From Deinococcus aerius (GTDB lineage: Bacteria > Deinococcota > Deinococci > Deinococcales > Deinococcaceae): a DNA stretch of 64,000 bases. The position numbers were made by a program, and so were the translations under genes. Numbering within the stretch: the first letter of the stretch is position 1; the number at the start of each line of letters is the position of its first letter. The stretch spans positions 496,001 through 560,000 of the forward strand of contig NZ_BFAG01000001.1 in assembly GCF_002897375.1 (NCBI RefSeq), given 5' to 3'. The notes beneath the pieces were generated by a model. It ran no database searches. It saw only the letters and a program-made list of their open reading frames with translations, and had not been told where the DNA came from. Shown one piece after another: positions 1 to 11,091 of the stretch.

Positions 1-1037
1 AGGCTCGCGCCGCTCACGCCGGGAAGATTGATGGTAGACGGCTCTACTGTGACGCCAGGAACGTCGGTTTCCAGCGTCACCTGACCACTGATGCCGCCGA
101 TCTGGGCCAGAGCGACCTCGCGCGTGACCTGCTGACCAGCCTGCATGGTCAACGCGGAAGTATCGCGGAAGGACACGTCAACGCGCTCTGGGGCACGCTT
201 AAAGCTGAGCGTCGTGCGGGCATTTGCCTCTATGTTGCGAATACGGTAGTCCGACCGGTACTCCCCACTGTTGATTTCGGTTGTGCTGAGGGCATTCCAC
301 CCCGGCACGACACGAATATCGAGGTCGAGGCGTTGGGAATCCGAGCAGATCGCCGTACCCCTGAGCTGCGCGGCGGTGTCCGAGTACACGCGGGTGACCT
401 GTCGCCCGTCGGCTGTGCGTTCGTCCACCTCCCCAAGGGAGTCCCCCTGAGCCGTACGAGCTTCGAGGAAGGCGAATTCGGCCCCGAAGTTGACCGCTCC
501 CTGCTGTCCGGTGAAATCGCAGCCGTAGAGGAAAGGGAAGGTGGCCCGAGGTGTGGGGAGTCCGGCGTCCACGTTGCCTGAAACCGTGATGGTGGGTGTG
601 CTGGCATCCACGGTGGTCCTGCTATTGGCAAGCGTCACCCCCAGTTTCCCCGTCCCAAAGGCCCACCCACTAAGGGTGCCGCGGACCCGGGCGGGGTCCA
701 GAGCCACACCGGGAAGAGCGGTGTAATTCAGCGTCACCGTCTTGTCCCCGTTCAGCGTGACCGTCTGCGCGGTGGGGGAGGTCTGGCCGTTCACCGCGCC
801 TCCCTCCACCTTGAACACGGCTCCCGCCTTCAGGTCCGCGAATGTCTTGCTGCCCTCCAGCGTGCCGCTGAAGACCTGAGTGTTGGTGCTGGTGTTCGTG
901 ACTGTGACAGGTGCGGCGGGAACACCCTCAAGCTTGACCGTCAGGCTATGGGTTATGGCGGGCGTGTCGCCCCCACCGCAGGCTGTCAGAAGGGCCGTGA
1001 GGCCGAGGATGGCGCTAGATACATAAAGCTTCTTCAT
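1..1037 (-). CDS. secreted lipoprotein of unknown function, 3' end outside window
   Basis: Reading from ATG at 1037, the frame is open to the window edge (345 codons seen, C-terminus missing). The N-terminus is a lipoprotein signal: a short basic start, a hydrophobic stretch and a lipobox ending LLTAC (Cys about residue 20), followed by GGGD. The rest is Thr/Val/Gly-rich, beta-type sequence with repeated VTVTN and KTVTLNY-like strands, as in surface-exposed Ig-like domains. One Cys pair lies around the middle. No catalytic motif is visible. I do not recognise a specific family and infer only that it is an outer-surface or periplasmic lipoprotein. It is divergent from the leu operon. Confidence 0.75.
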   Translation of the reverse strand, partial: MKKLYVSSAILGLTALLTACGGGDTPAITHSLTVKLEGVPAAPVTVTNTSTNTQVFSGTLEGSKTFADLKAGAVFKVEGGAVNGQTSPTAQTVTLNGDKTVTLNYTALPGVALDPARVRGTLSGWAFGTGKLGVTLANSRTTVDASTPTITVSGNVDAGLPTPRATFPFLYGCDFTGQQGAVNFGAEFAFLEARTAQGDSLGEVDERTADGRQVTRVYSDTAAQLRGTAICSDSQRLDLDIRVVPGWNALSTTEINSGEYRSDYRIRNIEANARTTLSFKRAPERVDVSFRDTSALTMQAGQQVTREVALAQIGGISGQVTLETDVPGVTVEPSTINLPGVSGAS

Positions 1038-1197
1038 GTCCGCTCAGGATTCTAATAGTCTTTTTCTCGGGTCGTATGCCGATTTGTCGGCCTCCCCCCT
1101 TCATGAAGGTGGCGTCAGATTAAGGCCAGCGCGGATGGGCGCTCACTTCCGCACCCCGCCCGTCTACACGTCTGCCCTTTCCGCATGGCCCACGCGC

Positions 1198-1203
1198 TAG
1201 ACT
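1198..1203 (+). promoter_or_regulatory. -10 box TAGACT of the leu operon leader
   Basis: TAGACT lies 7 nt before the ATG of the leu leader peptide at 1211, with no Shine-Dalgarno between. This fits transcription starting at or next to the start codon. No clear -35 box is seen. Confidence 0.6.
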
Positions 1204-1210
1204 CCCTCCG

Positions 1211-1276
1211 ATGTTCACCCTTCCCCACGACCATGAGGATGCCCGCGTGGTGCTTCTTCTTCGTTGGGGGCGGTGA
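1211..1276 (+). CDS. leucine operon leader peptide (21 aa)
   Basis: A 21-codon frame begins with ATG 7 nt after a -10 box and ends VVLLLRWGR then TGA. Three consecutive CTT leucine codons (1253-1261) follow two valine codons close to the stop. It sits directly upstream of an intrinsic terminator and leuC. This is the arrangement of amino-acid attenuation leaders: the ribosome stalls at Leu codons when Leu-tRNA is scarce. The absence of any SD and the -10 spacing suggest leaderless translation. The function is inferred from position, codon content and the alternative RNA pairings downstream; expression has not been shown here. Confidence 0.75.
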   Translation: MFTLPHDHEDARVVLLLRWGR

Positions 1277-1306
1277 GCGCAGCCCGGCGTTCGCTCATCC
1301 GCCCCC
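1266..1306 (+). promoter_or_regulatory. antiterminator hairpin of the leu leader
   Basis: Bases 1266-1279 (start of the GGGGGCGGTGAGCG run, covering the leader stop codon) pair with 1292-1306 over 14 bp with a single bulged T at 1298. The right arm includes the CCCCC that forms the left foot of the downstream terminator (1302-1306), so the two hairpins are mutually exclusive. A ribosome at the leader stop would cover the left arm and favour termination; one stalled at the Leu codons would leave most of it free. Confidence 0.7.
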
Positions 1307-1338
1307 GAAGCCGTCAGAAGCTTCGGGGGTCTTATTTT
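1302..1338 (+). terminator. intrinsic terminator (attenuator) upstream of leuC
   Basis: A perfect 10-bp stem, CCCCCGAAGC (1302-1311) with GCTTCGGGGG (1320-1329), 8-nt loop, followed by TCTTATTTT. It lies between the leader peptide and leuC, so it acts as a conditional terminator rather than an operon end. Confidence 0.85.
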
Positions 1339-1368
1339 GAGACGCGACCTTGGAAAGGGGACAGGCAG

Positions 1369-2670
<1,302 letters not shown>

Positions 2671-2722
2671 GGTGGATCGGCTGGACCTCCTCCCGCCACT
2701 TCCATGATTGACTGGGAGTCCT

Positions 2723-3982
2723 ATGGGTGAAGCCAAACGGCGCAAACAACTCGGGCTGATGCCCACGGTCCACTCCTTCGAGGCGCAAATGGACGCGGAT
2801 GGCAACGTGACGCTGACGCACGGGCCGGAGGAACCCGCACTGCGCGAGCGCATCGAGGCAGCGCTGGAAGCCTCGCAGCCTTCCGGGGCGGGGTGGGACA
2901 GCGCCTACCGCACGGCCTACGTGATGGCGGGGCGGTCCGAGCGCCGCTTGCAGACGGTGGAGGACGTGCAGGCTATCCCGGTGCCCCCCTACCGGCGCTT
3001 TACCGGCGACCTCGTGCTGGGGCAGGCGAGCGGGACAGACCTCAACATTCCGGCGGGAGAGGGCGGCAGCCTGCGCCTGCGGGAACAGCTTCACTCCTTC
3101 GACGGCTCGCGCTGGGGGGGCTTTTCTACCAACCGCGACCCGCAGGAGGTGCTGAGGGACCTGCTGTCCCACCCCGCCGCCCGGCTGCGGGGCGAGGAAC
3201 TGGGCGCCTTCCGGGTCGAACACTGGCAGGAAGGCCGCATGGACATCGAGCCCGAGCCGCCCGAGGAACTGCTGGAACCCATCGAGGCCGTCACGCGGGA
3301 GTGGCACGGCGAGACGCCTGAGGAGTGGGCACAGACTCACCACGACCTGCTGGAGGAGGGGGACGACGGCCCCGTGCCCGTCGCCCGCCGCCTGCTGCTC
3401 GAACTGCGGCGGCCCGCGCCCCTGCAATCGCCCCTCAACCCCGCCTTCGCCATCGTGGGCGACGTGGAGTTCTATCCCGACCCCGACGGCTCCAGCTACA
3501 CGCTCGACGGCGAGACCTGGCTCCCCTACGGCGACCCGGACGCCGCGCCGGAGGGCGGGGACGGGGGCGACCTGAGCGAACTGATCTCCCAGATGCTCGA
3601 CGTGCAGACCGTGCCCGTGACCGTCTGGGCCGATGGGCGGGTGGAGTGGGAGGAGGGCAGCGTGCCGGACGAGCACGCGCAGCGCCTGCGCTCGGAATTG
3701 CTGGCCGCGACCGGGGCGGGCGACCCGCAGGAGTGGGCGGAATGGACCCGCGCCCTCCTGGCCGAGACCTTCGCGGACGAGGCGCCCTATCTGGCGGAGG
3801 TGCCGAACCTGCCCGCCGTGCAGGCTGTGCGCCTCGACATCCCGACCGATGCCCTGACCGACCCCGACGACCCCGCCCAGTACTTCATGGAATCGGAATT
3901 CACCCTCGACGGCGAGCACTGGCACGACCTCTACGGTGAGGAAGTGCCCGAGGAACTGGAGCGGCTGCGGCCCTCGAACTGA
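2723..3982 (+). CDS. hypothetical acidic repeat protein inside the leu operon
   Basis: A 419-residue, acidic, apparently cytoplasmic protein starting MGEAKRRKQLG, a short basic N-terminal motif seen on several uncharacterised bacterial proteins. ATG 2723 is preceded by GGGAG with a 4-nt gap; an ATG 15 bases earlier is possible. Internal duplication is visible: YTLDGETWLPYGD (about residue 260) and FTLDGEHWHDLYGE near the end, with a looser HSFDGSRWGGF near residue 120, and two matching EW-rich segments ending LLEE and LLAE. There is no signal peptide or membrane segment. It lies 52 bases after leuC and 28 before leuD on the same strand, so it is probably co-transcribed. I do not recognise the family and assign no function. 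Confidence 0.85.
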   Translation: MGEAKRRKQLGLMPTVHSFEAQMDADGNVTLTHGPEEPALRERIEAALEASQPSGAGWDSAYRTAYVMAGRSERRLQTVEDVQAIPVPPYRRFTGDLVLGQASGTDLNIPAGEGGSLRLREQLHSFDGSRWGGFSTNRDPQEVLRDLLSHPAARLRGEELGAFRVEHWQEGRMDIEPEPPEELLEPIEAVTREWHGETPEEWAQTHHDLLEEGDDGPVPVARRLLLELRRPAPLQSPLNPAFAIVGDVEFYPDPDGSSYTLDGETWLPYGDPDAAPEGGDGGDLSELISQMLDVQTVPVTVWADGRVEWEEGSVPDEHAQRLRSELLAATGAGDPQEWAEWTRALLAETFADEAPYLAEVPNLPAVQAVRLDIPTDALTDPDDPAQYFMESEFTLDGEHWHDLYGEEVPEELERLRPSN

Positions 3983-4010
3983 CGCTCACGCCCCAACCCC
4001 AGGAGGACCC

Positions 4011-5568
<1,558 letters not shown>

Positions 5569-5686
5569 GGGAGCGCAGGGGAGGGGCCGGGGCCGTGATG
5601 GGCTTCGGCCCTTCTCGCTTGGGGAGGGCTGAGGCTTGTGCCCTGTCCCTCATCCCCCCTCCCGGCCCCCCGTGCTAGACCTCGCT

Positions 5687-7528
5687 ATGCCGCCCCGCCG
5701 CGCTGTCCTCGCGCTCACCCTGCTCACTCTTCCCGCACTCGCCGGGGCACGGGCCGCCCCCCAGGTATTCGTCGCCTACCCGCCCGAGGGGCACCGAGTC
5801 GCCTTCGACCATGTGCTGCTGGAGGGCAGCGTGCCGCCCGGCGCGGGGCTGAGAATTGGGGGGCAGGCGGTGCAGGTCGGCCCGGACGGCCTCTTCATCC
5901 TGTGGTGGCCGCTGAGGGTGGGCACGAACGACCTGCGCCTGAGCGCCACGCTGGGTGGGCAGACGGGCACGCGGACACTGCGCGTGACTCGCACGGTGGC
6001 GGCCCCCCTCCCCGCCACGCCCACCCGGATTGACCGCGAAAGCCTGACACCGGGGGAACCGCTCGAATTCTGGGACGTGGCGGGGGACACGCCTGCTGAG
6101 CGGACGGTCGCCCTCTCGTTTCGGGGATCGCCCGGCGGACGGGCCGCCTTCCGGGTGGCGGGCGGGCCGCCCCAACCCATGCGGGAGGTGGGCGCGGGGA
6201 GGTACGAGGCGGCCTACGAGGTGCCGGTCTCGTCCCGACTTGCGGCGGCTCCCATCACCGTCACCCTCACCGGACGGGATGGCCGGACCGTCTCGGCGAC
6301 TGCACGGGGAACCCTCTCCAGCATGGCCGGGGGCCAGCAGGCGGGCATTCAGCGCCCCGGCACCGTGCCCGGACTCGGCCTGAACGACTCGGGCAACGTG
6401 ACCACGACGCTGGACGGTGCCCCCTTCCTGCATCCCCGGGGCGGCATGACCTTCACGCTGGTGGGGCGACAGGGGAGGGATGTTCGTGCCCGCCTCGCGC
6501 CGGGGGTCAGCGTGCTGATCTCGGAGGCGCAACTCGACGTGCTGCCTGGAGTGCCCCTTCCGGGCGTGGGCGGGGTGGTCCATCTGGACAGCCCAGTCGC
6601 CGCCCTGTCGCCCCTCACGGCGGCCCTGGTGGCGCGGCCCACCGCCCTTCTCACGGACGATCTGCGGATCAGGGTGCCGCTGGGCGGGGCGCGGGTGCCC
6701 TTCACGGTGGCCCAGGACCAGGAGGGTCGCCGCCTCACGCTCACCCTGTATGGGCTGGAGGCGGCGCCCACCCTGCCCGTCCCCCTCGCCGACCCGCTGA
6801 TCGCCGGGGCCGAGGTGCAGCCGGTCGGGCTGGGCGTGACCCGGCTGACCCTGGACCTCACCGCCGCGCAGGCCTGGGGGTTCACCGCAAACTACGACGG
6901 GGACGACCTGCTCCTCACGGTGCGCCGCCCGCCAGTCCTCGACCCGGCACGGCCCCTGACCGGACGGGTGATCGTACTCGACGCAGGGCACGGGGGAACG
7001 CAACTCGGGGGGGCGGGCGCGCTGCGGGTGCCCGAAAAGGACCTCACCCTGCCGGTCGCCCGGCGCGCCGCCGAGCTGCTGCGCTCGCGGGGGGCGCAGG
7101 TGGTCCTCACCCGGGAGGCGGACGTGACCCTGGGGCTGTACGAGCGGGGCCTGACGGCCGAGGCCGTGCGCGCGGACCTGCTCGTGTCCATCCACGCCAA
7201 CGCCCTGCCCGACGGGCGGGACCCGCGCGGCATCCGCGGGCCGGAAGTGTACTTCACCCACCCGCAGGCGCAGGCTCCAGCCGCCGCCATCCTGGCCGCG
7301 CTGCGCCGCACCCTGCCCGACCTCGGCCCGGGATCGGGCCTCAAGCCGGGCGCCGACCTCGCCCTGACGCGGCCCACCACCCAGCCCAGCCTGCTCGTCG
7401 AGACGGCCTACCTGACCGACCCCGGCAACCTCCGCGTGCTGATGGACTCCGCCGGGCGCGAGCGCCTCGCACAGGCCATCGCGGCGGGCATCACCGACTT
7501 CTACGCGGGGCAGGTGGGCGGACACTGA
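5687..7528 (+). CDS. secreted N-acetylmuramoyl-L-alanine amidase (Amidase_3)
   Basis: A 613-residue exported zinc amidase that cuts the bond between MurNAc and the stem peptide. A signal peptide (basic start, then LALTLLTLPALAGARA) is followed by about 400 residues of beta-rich sequence, then the Amidase_3 domain from about residue 428. Zinc ligands are visible as His435 (LDAGHGG), Glu450 (VPEKDL) and His503 (SIHANA), with catalytic Glu572 (LLVETAYL). The start at 5687 begins the signal peptide and has a weak TAGACC box 5 nt upstream; earlier starts only add non-signal residues. The long N-terminal region probably binds the envelope. A second, smaller amidase of the same family is at 56417. 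Confidence 0.9.
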   Translation: MPPRRAVLALTLLTLPALAGARAAPQVFVAYPPEGHRVAFDHVLLEGSVPPGAGLRIGGQAVQVGPDGLFILWWPLRVGTNDLRLSATLGGQTGTRTLRVTRTVAAPLPATPTRIDRESLTPGEPLEFWDVAGDTPAERTVALSFRGSPGGRAAFRVAGGPPQPMREVGAGRYEAAYEVPVSSRLAAAPITVTLTGRDGRTVSATARGTLSSMAGGQQAGIQRPGTVPGLGLNDSGNVTTTLDGAPFLHPRGGMTFTLVGRQGRDVRARLAPGVSVLISEAQLDVLPGVPLPGVGGVVHLDSPVAALSPLTAALVARPTALLTDDLRIRVPLGGARVPFTVAQDQEGRRLTLTLYGLEAAPTLPVPLADPLIAGAEVQPVGLGVTRLTLDLTAAQAWGFTANYDGDDLLLTVRRPPVLDPARPLTGRVIVLDAGHGGTQLGGAGALRVPEKDLTLPVARRAAELLRSRGAQVVLTREADVTLGLYERGLTAEAVRADLLVSIHANALPDGRDPRGIRGPEVYFTHPQAQAPAAAILAALRRTLPDLGPGSGLKPGADLALTRPTTQPSLLVETAYLTDPGNLRVLMDSAGRERLAQAIAAGITDFYAGQVGGH

Positions 7529-7542
7529 GAGGAGGAGAAGCT

Positions 7543-7950
7543 ATGCTCTCGGCCGGCCTCCGGCCCCTGTTCAGGAAGGTGGACTGCCTTCAGATTCCCG
7601 TGCCCAATCTGGAGGCTGGCCTGGGGTTCTACCGGGACGGTCTGGGCCATGAATTGCTCCGGCGGACAGCCACCGCCGCCGGATTGTGAATGCCGGAGAC
7701 CGACACCGAACTCGTCCTCCAGACCGAACGTCCCGAGCCCGAGGTCAATCTGCTCGTCGCCTCCGCCGATGCCGCGGCAGACGCGATCCGGCAAGCCGGG
7801 GGACAGGTCGTGGAGCCGCCCTTTGACGTTCAGGTAGGCCGCTGCGCCGTCCTGCTGGACCCCTGGGGGAGCCGCCTGGTCGCGCTGGACCTGGGCAAAG
7901 GCCGCCTGGCGACCGATGCACAGAAGAACGTGACGGGGACCGAACCCTAA
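7543..7950 (+). pseudogene. VOC (glyoxalase-fold) family protein with in-frame stop
   Basis: A strong SD (GAGGAGGAG) precedes ATG 7543, and the reading gives the usual VOC opening (FRKVDCLQIPVPNLEAGLGF, then YRDGLGHELL). A TGA at 7687-7689 stops it after 48 codons, immediately followed in the same frame by ATG 7690 and the second half (METDTELVLQTE-like strand, a 30-residue linker, then CAVLLDPWGSRLVALDLG). Together the halves make one 135-residue VOC domain, so a single base change (most simply CGA to TGA) would explain the break. The TGA-ATG junction could allow re-initiation into an 86-residue second peptide. Specific substrate is unknown. Confidence 0.7.
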
Positions 7951-8024
7951 CCCCGCGGGGATGGTGAGGACCAACCCGCAGCCCATCCCCCGGAACTGTT
8001 CAGCCTCCCGTCATGCCCGCCGGG

Positions 8025-8030
8025 TACGCT
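8025..8030 (+). promoter_or_regulatory. -10 box TACGCT
   Basis: TACGCT lies 6 nt before ATG 8037. It supports that start over the upstream ATG at 8013. Confidence 0.45.
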
Positions 8031-8036
8031 CACCCC

Positions 8037-8555
8037 ATGTCCTCCCGCGTTCTGGCCCTCGTGGCCCTGCTGGCCCTGCCGTTCCCCGTCGCCGCGCAGC
8101 AAGTTCCGCCCGGCTCCCCGGCAACCACTCCGGCGCCGGGCAGCACGGCCACGCCCAGCACGCCCGCCTCACTGAGTGGCGTGACCGCCACGCTCACCGC
8201 GCCCCGCAACGTGACCGGGTCCGTGCCCCTCACCCTGACGCTGAAGAGCAGCCTGGCCGAGCCGATCACGTTCGGCGTGGGGCGTGACAATGACCAGAAC
8301 TGCGCCTTCGCGCCGACGGTGCGCGTCCTGCGGGTGGGCACCCGCGAGGTGGTCTACCCGGCGCCCGGGGCGGAACCCCGCATCTGCACCCAGGAACTCC
8401 TGACCAAGACCGCCCCGGCGGGGGGCAGCGCGGTCTTTACCCGCGACCTCAACCTGCCCGCCGGGGATTACATCATCGAGGGGTGGTTCGGGGGCTTTGC
8501 TCATGACGAGCGCGTCAAGGTGCCCGCCCAGCCCGTGCGCGTCACCGTCCGGTGA
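8037..8555 (+). CDS. secreted BsuPI-like domain protein
   Basis: A 172-residue exported protein. MSSRVLALVALLALPFPVAAQQ is a clear signal peptide with an AxA-type cleavage site, followed by a Pro/Thr linker and one beta-sandwich domain resembling the BsuPI (intracellular proteinase inhibitor) family: LTLTLKSSLAEPITF, Cys-containing CAFAPTVRVLRVG, and a closing LPAGDYIIEGWFGGF. Two Cys residues could form a disulphide. The first domain residues and the ending match the next gene, so the two are tandem paralogues. Proteinase inhibition is only the family name; binding or structural roles are equally likely. Confidence 0.75.
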   Translation: MSSRVLALVALLALPFPVAAQQVPPGSPATTPAPGSTATPSTPASLSGVTATLTAPRNVTGSVPLTLTLKSSLAEPITFGVGRDNDQNCAFAPTVRVLRVGTREVVYPAPGAEPRICTQELLTKTAPAGGSAVFTRDLNLPAGDYIIEGWFGGFAHDERVKVPAQPVRVTVR

Positions 8556-8566
8556 GGGGCTCTGCC

Positions 8567-9070
8567 ATGAGGCGCCTGCTGCTGGCCCTGCTGCCCGGCC
8601 TGTTGGCAGGCTGCGCGCTGCTCGGCACTTCTCCTGGCCGCAGCCCTGAGCCGTCCTCGCCGGGCCAGGCCACTCCTGCCGCAGCGGAAGCCCCCCTCGC
8701 TGCCCAGGCGGAGGCGGACGCGACCGGGCGGGGGGTGACGGTGGCCCTCACGCTGATCAACGTGGGCCGGCGGCCCCTGACCCTGCGGTACGCCGCGCAG
8801 GTCAACTGGGGGGGCTGCGGCCTGCCGCCCTACGTCGCCCTGTCGCGCGAGGGGGGTTCAGCCGTCGCTGGCCCGGCCCCCGAGGGCCGCCTGAACTGCC
8901 CGGAACTCCAGTTCACCCGCACCCTCCGCCCCGGCGAGACGCTGACGCTGCGGCGCACCCTGCCGTCCCTGCCCCCCGGCGCCTACACCCTGACCGCCTG
9001 GTTCGACGGGGAGGTCGGCGGCAAGACGGTGCGCGTCCAGGCCCCGGCGGTGTCGCTGGAGGTGCGGTAG
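8567..9070 (+). CDS. BsuPI-like lipoprotein
   Basis: A 167-residue lipoprotein: MRRLLLALLPGLLAGC ends in a lipobox (LLAGC), followed by a Pro/Ala-rich linker and a BsuPI-like beta domain (VALTLINVGRRPLTLRYAA, then LPPGAYTLTAWFDGE). It begins 11 bases after the stop of its paralogue; a GTG at 8552 that overlaps that stop is an alternative start but would put residues before the signal. GAGGGGC around 8555 can serve as SD. The pair probably sits in the same compartment, one free and one lipid-anchored. No catalytic residues are visible. Confidence 0.75.
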   Translation: MRRLLLALLPGLLAGCALLGTSPGRSPEPSSPGQATPAAAEAPLAAQAEADATGRGVTVALTLINVGRRPLTLRYAAQVNWGGCGLPPYVALSREGGSAVAGPAPEGRLNCPELQFTRTLRPGETLTLRRTLPSLPPGAYTLTAWFDGEVGGKTVRVQAPAVSLEVR

Positions 9071-9120
9071 GTCGGCCCTAAGGGGCTTGCCCCTGACCCC
9101 TACCTCTTCCCGCCCCCTGT

Positions 9121-9126
9121 TAGAAT
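9121..9126 (+). promoter_or_regulatory. -10 box TAGAAT of argS
   Basis: TAGAAT lies 8 nt before ATG 9135 with no SD between, indicating a leaderless argS transcript. Confidence 0.6.
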
Positions 9127-9134
9127 TGCCCGTT

Positions 9135-10964
9135 ATGGACCTCAAGGCCGAACTCAAAGCCGCCGTCGAACGGGCCGCCGCCGACCTCGGCGCGCCGCTC
9201 GACGTGGCGATTCAGGAAACTCCGGCGAACAAGCCCGGCGACTACGGCACACCCGCCGCCTTTCAGATTGCCAAGACGCTGGGGCAAAACCCCGCGCAGG
9301 TCGCGGCCCAACTCGCCGGGAAGGTCGAGCTGCCCCGGGGCATCTCCCGCGTGGAGGCCGCCGGGCCTTTCCTGAACTTCTTCGTGGACGTGGGGACGTT
9401 CGTGCGCCAGGTCGTGGAGGAACCCGTCCTGACTCCGGCCAGGGGCGGCAAGGTCGTCATCGAGCACACCTCCGTCAACCCGAACAAGGAACTGCACGTC
9501 GGGCACCTGCGGAACGTCGTGCTGGGCGACTCCATGGCCCGCATTTTCCGAGCAGCGGGGTTTGAGGTCGAGGTGCAGAACTATATCGACGACACCGGGC
9601 GCCAGGCCGCCGAGGCCCTCTTCGCGGTACAGCATTACCACCGCGTCTGGGACGGCGTGCAGAAGTACGACCACTGGCTCGGCGAGGGCTACGTGCGCCT
9701 GAACGCCGACCCCGAGAAGCCAGCCTTGGAAGAGGGCATCAGCGCCGTCATGCACCGTCTGGAGGCCGGGGAGCTGCGGGGCGAGATCGAGAAGGTTGTG
9801 AAAGCCCACCTCGAAACCTGCTTCCGGCTGGGTGCCCGCTACGACCTGCTGAACTGGGAGTCGGACGTGGTCGGCAGCGGTTTTCTCGCGCAGGCGATGA
9901 ACATTCTGGAGGAGAGCCGCTACACCCAGCACCCCACGGAAGGGAAGTACACGGGCGCCTTCGTGATGGACGTGTCCGAGTTCATGCCCGGCCTGGAGGA
10001 GCCGAACGTCGTGCTGATGCGCTCGGACGGCACGGCGATGTACGCGGCCAAGGACATCGGCTACCAGTTCTGGAAGTTCGGCCTCTTCGAGGGGATGAAA
10101 TTCAAGCCCTTCATCCAGGACCCCGAGGGCAAGACGGTCTGGACGAGTGCGCCGGACGGGCAGCCCGACACCCAGAAGCGCTTCGGCCACGCGCAGGAGG
10201 TCATCAACGTGATCGACTCGCGGCAGGAACATCCCCAGAAAATTGTGAGGGCGTCGCTGGGTGTGGCGGGTCACCCGGAGGAGGAGGAGCGCAGCGTCCA
10301 CCTCTCCTACGCCTTCGTGACGCTGGAGGGGCAGACCATCAGTGGGCGCAAGGGCATTGCCGTCAGCGCGGACGAGGCGATGGACGAGGCCGAGAAGCGG
10401 GCGCTGACCGTACTCGCCGAGATCAACCCTGACCTCGCCGCCCGGGAGGACGCCGGGGAGATCGCCCGCCGCATCGGCATCGGCGCCATCCGCTTCGCCA
10501 TGCTCAAGGCCGAGCCGACGCGCAAGATCGACTTCCGCTGGGAGCAGGCGCTCGCGCTCAACGGGGACACGGCTCCGTATGTCCAGTACGCCGCCGTCCG
10601 CGCCGCGAACATTCTCCGCAAGGCGCAGGAGGCCGGGTACGCGACCGACGGCACGGGCGCCGACTGGTCCGCCCTCCCCGACGTGGACCTCACCCTCGCC
10701 AAGATGGTCGCCCGGCTCCCCGAGGTCGTCGAGCAGGCCGTCCGCATCCACTCGCCGCACGTGATCGCCCAGTACGCCCTCGACCTCGCCACCGCCTTCA
10801 ACGCCTGGTACAACGCCAAGGACAAGGCCGGGAAGTCCGCCACCAACGTCCTCCACAGTCCCGAGGGTCTGCGCGAAGCCCGCCTCGCCCTTGTCGGCCG
10901 CCTCAGAAAGGGCTTCGAGGAGACGCTGGCGCTCATCGGGATCGGGGTCCCAAGCGCCATGTAA
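9135..10964 (+). CDS. argS: arginyl-tRNA synthetase
   Basis: Class I synthetase that charges tRNA-Arg in the cytoplasm. The 609-residue protein has the N-terminal Add-1 domain, then HVGHLRNVVLGDSMARI (about residue 118), the HIGH signature. GRKGIAVSADE (about residue 400) stands at the KMSKS position, which is often degenerate in ArgRS. The C-terminal DALR anticodon-binding domain ends in the typical GIGVPSAM. The start at 9135 gives MDLKAELK and follows a -10 box by 8 nt; the upstream 16 in-frame residues are rejected. It is a single-gene unit. Confidence 0.96.
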   Translation: MDLKAELKAAVERAAADLGAPLDVAIQETPANKPGDYGTPAAFQIAKTLGQNPAQVAAQLAGKVELPRGISRVEAAGPFLNFFVDVGTFVRQVVEEPVLTPARGGKVVIEHTSVNPNKELHVGHLRNVVLGDSMARIFRAAGFEVEVQNYIDDTGRQAAEALFAVQHYHRVWDGVQKYDHWLGEGYVRLNADPEKPALEEGISAVMHRLEAGELRGEIEKVVKAHLETCFRLGARYDLLNWESDVVGSGFLAQAMNILEESRYTQHPTEGKYTGAFVMDVSEFMPGLEEPNVVLMRSDGTAMYAAKDIGYQFWKFGLFEGMKFKPFIQDPEGKTVWTSAPDGQPDTQKRFGHAQEVINVIDSRQEHPQKIVRASLGVAGHPEEEERSVHLSYAFVTLEGQTISGRKGIAVSADEAMDEAEKRALTVLAEINPDLAAREDAGEIARRIGIGAIRFAMLKAEPTRKIDFRWEQALALNGDTAPYVQYAAVRAANILRKAQEAGYATDGTGADWSALPDVDLTLAKMVARLPEVVEQAVRIHSPHVIAQYALDLATAFNAWYNAKDKAGKSATNVLHSPEGLREARLALVGRLRKGFEETLALIGIGVPSAM

Positions 10965-10988
10965 AGGGCGTGCAGGAGGCTAAAAGTC

Positions 10989-11031
10989 CTTCCACCTTGA
11001 GGGGGATGTTGGGTGGGGGCGAACGGGCACG
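10989..11031 (+). repeat. dispersed GC-rich repeat, copy 1
   Basis: A segment reading CCACCTTGAGGGGGATG then TTGGGTGGGGGCGAACGGG closely matches 42432-42470. Both copies lie between genes. The copy here follows argS. Confidence 0.5.
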
Positions 11032-11091
11032 TCCTGCGGCGCGGCCAGAATGAGAGGCAAGGCATTTTGCTAGGGTCGGCGCTGCTCGGTC

